This document shows positions 56,649 to 64,000 of a stretch of 64,000 nt of DNA, piece by piece; the stretch's first letter is position 1, and each line of letters begins with the position of its first letter. The position numbers and the translations under genes are program-made. The DNA is from Lodderomyces elongisporus. Taxonomy: Eukaryota > Ascomycota > Pichiomycetes > Serinales > Debaryomycetaceae. The notes beneath the pieces are model-generated. The model was not told where the DNA came from. It made no database searches and worked only from the letters and a program-made list of their open reading frames with translations. Location of the stretch: assembly GCF_030384665.1 (NCBI RefSeq), contig NC_083677.1:1698507-1762506 (forward strand), given 5' to 3'.

Positions 56649-57004
56649 TGGAAATGGAGAAGGATTCTTGGTGGCTGCGGTATTTGTGGTGGTTGCGGTG
56701 CTTGAGGTTGTAGAGTGTGGAGAGATTTGTTTGTACACATACTAATTTGTATAGATTAAGGCGATAAAACTAATCTATATTGATGACTTGAAACTTACTC
56801 TCTGGTGTGTTTTTTTCTTTTGTCCTCTTATCATTTTTGTAAACAAAGCAAGCAAATGCCAGTTTATTGTATCCCCAAGTTGGACATAATAGAAAGAAAA
56901 GAGTATATTTTTTTGTTTGTTGTTCCTCCATACTTTGAGAATATCACGTAAAAATTAAATTAAAAACTACATCGTATAAAACAAAACCATCTTTTCCTCA
57001 TAAA
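56649..57004. other. Convergent spacer between RPT5 and RVS161
   Basis: 356 bp of AT-rich 3' flanking sequence with a GGTTGCGGT/GGTGGTTGC patch just past the RPT5 stop. No gene is seen. Confidence 0.6.
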
Positions 57005-57799
57005 TCATTTACCAAGAGAAGTGATGGTCAATGTTTGCATCTGTCCAAGTAGATCGTCAATACGGCCATCTAATATACCGTTGGCATATTCGTCTCTTGA
57101 CGCGGGATCCATATACTGTTGTATTTGGGCCAACCTCGAGTACCCTTCAGTACAGAACCTCAATTGAATCTTGACCAAACTCTCGAATGAAGGATCATAG
57201 AATGGTACTCTCAATGCAATCAATTGTGGTAATTCGTCCTTTAGTTGCTTATTGAGGTTTTCGTAAATTTCTTTCGCCATAGCGAGTTCCTTCTCGGCTT
57301 TGGGCAATTTACCAGCATCCTTTGCTGGCTTATCGATCAATCGCCGTACTCTTGATTTGCATTGCTCAAAATCCGTCTTCTTGTGTGCTCTCTTTTTGAT
57401 TGCTTCATCGATTTCAACAAAGTAATGGGCAAACTTGGCAATTGGGTCTAGCACGGTCTCTCTAAATGGTCCGTCCAATTGCTTAACTGTTTCTTCGTCA
57501 AACTCTTGAACGCACTGCAGGTAGTAGGTTCCCAATGCCGTGTATGCAGATTGTCCTTGCTTGGACTCCTCGTACAAGTTGGAGACAATCTCAGCAATAA
57601 CAACTTGAGATCTGGTGACTGCTCTGATGTGGTCCAAGTATCCCTTTGATGCCTTTTGCAAAGTCTCACCTGCTGATTTCAAAGTCTTGTATCTTCTTTC
57701 CTCGGTGTCAAAGTCTTTGTCCATGGTCTTGTCGACACTCTTGACGGTGACGGACCCGCCTGCACGAGTAACTGCCTTTTTGAATCCAGTCCAAGACAT
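57005..57799 (-). CDS. RVS161: BAR-domain amphiphysin Rvs161
   Basis: A 264-residue N-BAR protein covering nearly its whole length with helices: MSWTGFKKAVTRAG is the amphipathic N-terminal helix, EERRYKTLKSAGE and YYLQCVQEFDEETVKQLDGPFRETVLDP lie in the core, and RFCTEGYSRLAQIQQY is near the end. In yeast it pairs with Rvs167 to bend membrane and cut endocytic vesicles, and it acts in cell fusion. The frame stays open upstream to an ATG at 57965-57967, adding 56 residues, but the Met-Ser-Trp start matches the family exactly and gives 264 against 265 in S. cerevisiae, so I take 57799 as the start. Confidence 0.95.
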   Translation of the reverse strand: MSWTGFKKAVTRAGGSVTVKSVDKTMDKDFDTEERRYKTLKSAGETLQKASKGYLDHIRAVTRSQVVIAEIVSNLYEESKQGQSAYTALGTYYLQCVQEFDEETVKQLDGPFRETVLDPIAKFAHYFVEIDEAIKKRAHKKTDFEQCKSRVRRLIDKPAKDAGKLPKAEKELAMAKEIYENLNKQLKDELPQLIALRVPFYDPSFESLVKIQLRFCTEGYSRLAQIQQYMDPASRDEYANGILDGRIDDLLGQMQTLTITSLGK

Positions 57800-58180
57800 G
57801 TTCTTTTTTTTTGTTGATATTGGAAATACAGGCCTGGTAGTTGTAAAAGTGTTGAAGTGATGAGAGTAATGAAATGCTCGGGGGGGAGAGACTGGGGAGG
57901 GGTGCGTTGGAGTCAAGATAGCTTGCTTTTGGTGCATAGTGTTTTTTTTTTTAGGAATTAGGGGCATGATCGATTGCGGCGCGCATGGGAAAATTCATTC
58001 AATTTCAGATCTTTGACAATTTATTTCCGAAAACCAAAATATTGGAAAAGAAATTACCAGCACATAAGCCACAAACTCACAAATACAAATACAAATATAA
58101 ATATATATATATATACGTATATATATTCCTGAGAGCATCAATACAGTTTAGAACACTGACACATCTACATATTCTTTAAC
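57800..58180. other. Divergent promoter of RVS161 and the coiled-coil gene
   Basis: 381 bp with a C/T-rich patch on the RVS161 side and an ATATATAT run (58099-58126) about 60 bp before the next ATG. The in-frame upstream extension of RVS161 (57800-57967) lies here. Confidence 0.55.
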
Positions 58181-58366
58181 ATGTCAGATCAACAGCAATT
58201 GGAAGAAAAGAAGCGAAAGATCCAGGAGATCCTCAAGTTGAAAGAAGAGAATGCGTTATTGATCCACAATGTACAGCAACTCCAGCATTTGAACCACAAG
58301 ATGGAGCATGATCTTGAGTATATCCAAGACTACATCAGCAAGCTTATACAACAGAGCAGCAGTTGA
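58181..58366 (+). CDS. Short coiled-coil protein, SCOC/Slo1-like
   Basis: A 61-residue protein, nearly all one coiled coil: leucines, isoleucines and asparagines recur at heptad positions from residue 8 to 57 (KRKIQEILKLKEEN, then HNVQQLQHLNHKME, then YIQDYISKLIQ). The ending with Tyr-Ile followed by a Leu-rich helix and a Ser tail recalls the SCOC/Slo1 family, whose members bind the small GTPase Arl1 or Arl3 at the Golgi. Start context and a strong TATA-like tract upstream support a real gene. The family call is moderate; any short coiled coil could look similar. Confidence 0.6.
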   Translation: MSDQQQLEEKKRKIQEILKLKEENALLIHNVQQLQHLNHKMEHDLEYIQDYISKLIQQSSS

Positions 58367-59560
58367 GACAATTTATTAAACTTTTTTTTTCCTTTGAAAG
58401 GAAAATATGACAATACTTTGGATGTGTTGATGGATTAGGGAACTATGAGGCTGTAGCAATACGGGACTATCATTGAAAAGTAAGTTTGCTGTGCATTTAC
58501 AGCAATGTATTTAAAGTTTGAAGATTGTGTTGCTATATTTCGATGTTTGCACAACTCACATTTTTAGTGATAAGAACAGTTTTGAACAGTAGCGAATTGT
58601 GTAGTTCTTATTGCTGTCTGATCAAACACACTATTATGTTCTTTAACAATAAGAAATACGACAAATTGAGTCAAAGTTTGTGGATCAAATACTTGCGCAT
58701 ACAAACACCCAATCAGACAAAGCCCCTGTGCCTGATCAGATAGTAATAGGCACAGGCAGTCGTATCAATCTATGTAGCAGCGTATAACTTTTAATGAATT
58801 TAATGACTTATTTTTAGACAAATTGAATGTGTGTATATCTCTCTCTCTCCGGATTTAGTGTCAAATTCACAAATTAATCTTTTTGTCTTTAGACATCTCG
58901 TGATATTCATGAGCATACATAAAGTGAGTAAAGTTTTTTTACATATCAACTTAGAGCAAAGAAATAAGTGTCGTTTCCAACATATGGAAATTTGTAGAAT
59001 ACTTGAGTCGAATGCTGAAGTAGAGTTTACCAACCAATTTTGTTTTTTAGTAAATCCAATAACTGAAATTTTACAAATATTTTGCAGCAATCTGCACAGA
59101 AAATACTCTGGTAACAAGAATTTATAGAGTCCAGAAAAAATCCAAAGAAAAAAAAATCAATGAACTTCTCCTATACTATAATTAAAGAGCTTGTATCGAG
59201 TTTAATCAATATCGATACTCAGCTACATCAGCAAAAATCTGTATATACTGTGACCGTCGTGATCAGAATGTTAGAAGTTCATGGTTAAAAAAAAAACAGC
59301 ACGTGACCGATAAAAATTTGTACCACCTACTTTGCGCTTCGAAAACTTGTGTAAGACCGCTACAATGGAAACAATCCGCAAAACAAAGTAAATACAACAA
59401 ATTATTAAAAGTGGATGTTAAATAAAGTAGAGTTGAACAGTGAGAGTCCATAGAAATAGTTTTGAATACAATTCTACATTATTGTTATATTACGGTAGCG
59501 TCGATTTGTGTTGAGTCTATAGATATAGTTTTGATCCTCTAATTTGTGTTCCCTCAAGTC
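58367..59560. other. Intergenic, last host gene to the Ty3-type relic
   Basis: About 1.2 kb, AT-rich. A direct repeat (59444-59465 and 59513-59534, 20 of 22 bases alike, starting GAGTC and ending AGTTTTGA) lies just before the pol relic, and a CACGTG is at 59300-59305. Two roughly 100-codon frames (58800-59127, both strands) are not recognisable. No gag is seen. Confidence 0.5.
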
Positions 59561-62500
59561 ATGAGTACATTATTGCAGACTGCTTTTTCCCATCCTGAAG
59601 TCCAACCGTGTATCAAAGGCATATACCAGTCGACCAAATCCTACTGGGAATTCTGTCTTGTACTCGACGCAAATTGGCACGAATTATCACCAGCGCTTCG
59701 CGGTAAACCGAAAACCCGTTCTAAGTTTGTACATCAACTGAATTCAGGTTTGCCCCGTTTTCATAAAGAGCCACCATCAATTATCGCTGCGGTACCAGGG
59801 AACAAAGCGCCTCGCTCACACTTTGTCGCGATACAACTCGCAAAGTCGTCGACCTCTGATACCACGGGCTACCCCTACCAAGAATCTTCATATTCCTTTA
59901 TAAGCATCTCGTTGGTTTCCTCTCTTGGACTCGCACCTACGCCAGACCTTTCAACGCATCCACATTGCCGCGTTCGGCCAAGGTGCTCGATCCATTGAGG
60001 CACATCGAGTTAGTGTTGACTTTACTATCAAGGGACTCGCAAACCAGTTTACATTTTCCTTCCTCGTCCACAAATCATCTATCCTGCCTATTCTTTTGGG
60101 GGAAGATTTCTGGGAACGATTTGAAGTGTTGTGTTTGCCTGGGAAACGTCTCGAATTACAAGGTCAACCTATACCCACGATTCCCATCGATGATCATCAA
60201 CTAATCTTCAGTACAGAATCATTGGATCCCATTCCTGACCCAACACCAACTGAACTCCACGAAGTGATTCAGTCGTTCCGATCACTGAAACTGGACTTGT
60301 ATTTGCCACCTCAACGTGAGGATGATTTCCGGATTGCTATGAAATCAAATGCAACGCTCCCACCAAAACGTCCATTACCAAAGTACACGGTTGCGGCACA
60401 ACAAGCCATTTCTGACCATGTCCAAGATTTATTGACTCATGGGTTAATCAAACGCTCCTCCTCGTATCATTACAACATTCCTGCAGCAATTCCAAAGAAG
60501 AACGGCAGTTACCGAATCGTCTATGATTTTCGAGGAGCGAACTCCATCACAATTCCCCTACCTTCCACTTGGCGCAATTTCAGAGAACTATTGCAAGGGA
60601 GTAGGGGATCCACCTTTTTTAGCACCATTGATCTTCTGAGTGCGTACCACCAGCTACGAGTCCATCCGTCAACATCCAAATGGACTACTTTTTGGACACC
60701 ACTCGGCAAATTTCAATTTAAAGTGCTTCCCTTTGGCCTAATAACGGCCAAAGTATTCGGCCGTTATATGACCAAATTATTTTCAGATATGCCGTTTGTC
60801 AGAACGTACCTTGACGACATCCTTGTATTTTCAACTACTGCCGCTCAACATTATCACCATCTTAAACTCGTGCTCGAACGTCTTTCGACAAATCGCCACA
60901 CGGTTAATTGGGATAAATCAGTCTTTGCGCAGAAGGAAATTCAAATGGGTTGGTCATGTTCTCAGCAAGGATGAGGTACTGCCCTTGGATCCCACTAAAG
61001 ATCAAATCCAACAAATTGGCACCTCTCAAACGAAAGACGACATTCGACAATTCTTAGGCCATGTAGCCTATATCCAGGATCATATACCACAGTTTAGTCA
61101 TCGCGCTGCACCACTCACAGACTTGCTCACCAAGAACAAACGGTTTGACTGGTCTACCCGATGTCAACGTACCTTTTGACAATCTCAAACACGCAGTACT
61201 AGATGCGACAACTTTGCAGATATTTGATCCTGATAAACCAATAGGTATTTTCACAGACGTGTCCCAAGTGGCTATGGTCTGCTAGTCTTATGCAGCAAGA
61301 TTGCACCAATGCAAACACTTGGCGCCCGATTGAATACCAATCCCAAATGTTTTATTCATCGGAATCGAATTGAGACATACATCTCAAAGAATTTGCCGCG
61401 GTAAAAATGGTATTCACAAAATTTCGGTTCTTCGTTAAAGGTGTACGATTAACCCTTTTTGTCAACCAACTACCGATCGTGCAAATCTTTCAGGCCTATG
61501 GTACCACAAAAACTCCAGTGGACCCCCGAATTCAACGATGGATAGCAAAGCTTCTCTGCTATAACTTTGATGTCATCCATATCTCCGGGGCCACCAATTA
61601 TGTGGCGGACCATATGAGCCGAAATCCTACATTTTTCCAGTCTCCTGGGTCTATTTCCATAGTTGGCGCAGTAAATGTAGTCAAGGTCCCGCAAGAATGG
61701 ATCGAAGATTTTCACCAAGCATACCTTGACGATCCAGCATTCTCGACAGTCTTCAAACTGCTCTACCACCTGGAAACCACCAATACTGAATTACCCGACT
61801 ACACGTTAGACCCCAAGACTCGGCTTTTATATTTGCAAGAACGCCTCTGCATCCCGCACCAGTTACTTCCGCAATTTTTGCACTTGCAACACGTCGCCCT
61901 CACTGGCGGTCATCTCGGCAAACAACGGTTTCTACAAAATATTAAACCCCACTATTACTTCCCGAAGATGACTGGAATCATATCCAATTATGTCGACCTG
62001 TGTATTGTTTGCCAAAGGCACAAGTACAACAACCTGGCGCCTGCCAGCCTTCTTCAACCCTTCCCCCCTCCCAAGGGCCGTTGGACCAACCTCAATATGG
62101 ATCTTATCAGCGGATACCCGGATGTGGAGTTTTACGGACGACAAGTCAATGCCATATTGACTATCGTCTGTCGGTTTTCCAGACGGGTACATTTTTACCC
62201 GATCTCGACCAAATTTTCCGCTGTGGACATGGCATTTATATTTCAACATTTTTATGTCCCCCTCCACGGCATCCCTACCACGATCACCACGGATCGGGGC
62301 CCCCAGTTTACCAGCGAAACGTTCCAAAGCTTTGCAACTTTCCTCCGAATTAAGTCAAACATATCGGTTGCGAACCATCAGCAAAGTAACGGTTTAGCAG
62401 AAGCCAAAAACAAGCAAGTTGAACAATACCTCCGACTCTATATTCAGTCACTGAAGGATTGGCCACAACTCTTGCTGATTGCTAAATTCGTGTTAAGTCT

Positions 62501-63097
62501 GGCATCTAGTGCTGCTCTTGGTAGAAAATCCCCTTTTGAGGTTGATCTTTCTTACATCCCCAAAGCCCCTTCAACACTAATATTTTTCCTCTACATACCA
62601 CCACTTTTGACAGCTCCGCGTTTGACATCACCGAGAAAATCGACCGTCTAACTGCTGCAGCGCGCAATAACCACCAAGCAGCTTTTGCTAGTGATAAACA
62701 TTATTATGACCGCCGCCATCGGGATGCGGATTTTCAAGTGGGTGATAAAGTATTTGTGGACAATACAGTGTTGAAGACGTACCCTGATGCCCATGATTCC
62801 GACCTCCCCCAAAAATTGAGATCAAAATTCACGGGCCCCTTCTCGATCACCGAAAAGTCGGACAATGGCGTTAACTACACTTTAGCTATGCCTCTGTCCT
62901 ACAAAGGTGACCACACATTCCATGTCAGCCTACTCCGGCTCAAAAAGTCGATCCCCACTGACACCCTCCAAGCTCCTATTCCCGAAGTAGGAGCTAAGAA
63001 ATACAAAGATGGCACCCAATTGTCAAAATTGTCGCTATTGTCAGTCACCGTTGTGTCCGTCGTAAGCCCACGAAAGACGAATGTACCGGCGAAGTAG
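59561..63097 (+). pseudogene. Decayed Ty3/gypsy retrotransposon pol
   Basis: Pol-derived sequence in several frames. 59561-59998 is an N-terminal part. 59916-60974 holds the end of a protease (ILPILLGEDFW; the active site reads DSH at 59928-59936, losing the usual glycine) and a reverse transcriptase with TIDLLSAYHQL, LPFGL and YLDDILVF. 60944-61179 is the connection and RNase H start (LSKDEV, HVAYIQDH) in another frame. 61407-62651 is the integrase with an H-H-C-C zinc region (HLQHVALTGGH to CIVCQRH), the core acids in MDLISG, TTDRGPQFTS and GLAEAKNK. 62585-63097 resumes in a third frame with a GPF/Y-like KFTGPFSI module. At least four frame breaks make it non-functional. No gag and no paired LTRs are seen. 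Confidence 0.9.
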
Positions 63098-63649
63098 GAG
63101 AGTACAGGGCGACGTCTCAGACACGTACAGCACCTGCACTTCTCCACTTGGAAGGACCTCTAAGTTAGAAAAATGAGCTTCAGTCAGGGTAGAATCAATT
63201 GATGCAAATTTTGATTGTTTTTTAAAAGTATATAATAAAAATTTGTAGGTTTACATTAAGGAGTATTTATATTTATAATTGTTGACGAAGTAGTTGTAAA
63301 TTACAACCCCGCAAATAATAGCCTCGGTTGGTTTTGTGTGCGTAATGTATAACAACCAATTACAATATTTTGTTAGGGACGAGAGGGTGAAAGGATAGAT
63401 TCCGCATGTCCCGGAGGTAATTCTCTTGCATATATTAGTTTGGGTCGAAAGAGCGCAAAAAAATAGTAGAAACAAGGAAGAAGTTAGATAACAGAGTATA
63501 ATGAGGAGCTATAAAGTTACATGTTAGCTTTGCAATGAAAAAGATAAAATTCAAGTATCAAGGAGAAATCGGGGTTGATACAAGGTTCTGAAATAGATGT
63601 TGAAGGGTAGAACTTCATATAACTTTGAGTTGAAAATTGTAGTAAAATG
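63098..63649. other. Subtelomeric sequence between the pol relic and telomere repeats
   Basis: 552 bp. TGTTGACGAAG at 63281-63291 could begin an LTR but no end is evident. No gene is supported. A degenerate stretch rich in GGAGNAA/GGTTG words leads into the repeat array. Confidence 0.4.
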
Positions 63650-64000
63650 AAGGATGCACTTGAAACTCGGTGTAAGGATGCACTTGAAACTCGGTGTAAG
63701 GATGCACTTGAAACTCGGTGTGAGGATGCACTTGAAACTCGGTGTAAGGATGCACTTGAAACTCGGTGTAAGGATGCACTTGAAACTCGGTGTAAGGATG
63801 CACTTGAAACTCGGTGTAAGGATGCACTTGAAACTCGGTGTAAGGATGCACTTGAAACTCGGTGTAAGGATGCACTTGAAACTCGGTGTAAGGATGCACT
63901 TGAAACTCGGTGTAAGGATGCACTTGAAACTCGGTGTAAGGATGCACTTGAAACTCGGTGTAAGGATGCACTTGAAACTCGGTGTAAGGATGCACTTGAA
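63650..64000 (+). repeat. Telomeric repeat array, 24-bp unit (14.6 copies)
   Basis: Fourteen full 24-bp units and 15 bases of another run to the window edge. Each unit begins AAGGATGCAC and ends CTCGGTGT; the fourth (63722-63745) begins GAGGATG instead. Across unit junctions the sequence reads GGTGTAAGGATG, eleven of twelve bases equal to the C. albicans telomere core GGTGTACGGATG. Candida-clade telomeres have long, species-specific units of this kind. The G-rich strand runs toward the right, so the chromosome end is to the right. The 8-codon repeat protein frame on the minus strand is an artefact of the 24-bp period. Confidence 0.9.

Noticed and set aside
58800..59127. Overlapping frames of about 100 codons on both strands
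   Set aside because: Neither shows a domain, and opposite-strand open frames of this size arise by chance in AT-rich DNA.
63615..63995. 126-codon minus-strand frame made of a repeated 8-residue unit
   Set aside because: It is only the translation of the 24-bp telomeric repeat, whose length is a multiple of three.

Overview
This is nuclear DNA from a budding yeast of the CTG (CUG-Ser) clade, and Lodderomyces elongisporus or a close relative fits best. The genes are mostly intron-poor and sit in AT-rich, poly(T)-rich spacers. The proteins look like Candida orthologues, including a Czf1-type zinc-cluster regulator and a sorbose-reductase-type SDR. The conserved RPT5 reading frame has no in-frame CTG codon, whereas the low-complexity part of CZF1 has several. 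The right end is a 24-bp Candida-type telomeric repeat whose GGTGTAAGGATG core differs at one base from that of C. albicans. The species is an inference; any CTG in the translations should be read as serine.

Layout. 1-4034: minus-strand LTR retrotransposon leaving the window at the left (Pol start, Gag, leader, probable LTR). 5011-8919: SDR reductase and SDH1. 10169-10754: a short gene tail abutting a Ty1/copia 3' remnant (RNase H end, polypurine tract, LTR). 12176-28299: secreted protein, VPS5, CASTOR-like ACT protein, SMY2-like GYF protein, UMP1 (spliced), MAP1, TRAX and CCT6. 28300-33638: a 5.3-kb gene-free region ahead of CZF1. 35421-45071: SLY1, RVB1, GPN3, MSC2 and GUT2. 48389-58366: UBX2-like, USP-domain protein, NOP1, CDD1 (three introns), RPT5, RVS161 and a short coiled-coil protein. 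59561-63097: decayed Ty3/gypsy pol. 63650-64000: telomere.

Most genes are unlinked housekeeping functions: proteasome (UMP1, RPT5), chaperonin (CCT6), membrane traffic (VPS5, SLY1, RVS161, SMY2-like, SCOC-like), ER quality control (UBX2) and zinc (MSC2), mitochondrial dehydrogenases feeding ubiquinone (SDH1, GUT2), nucleolar and chromatin factors (NOP1, RVB1, GPN3), and pyrimidine salvage (CDD1). No operon-like system is present. The unusual content is in the mobile elements, the two spliced genes that a plain ORF scan misses, the telomere, and the large regulator spacer. Three retroelement families are represented, one possibly intact and two decayed.
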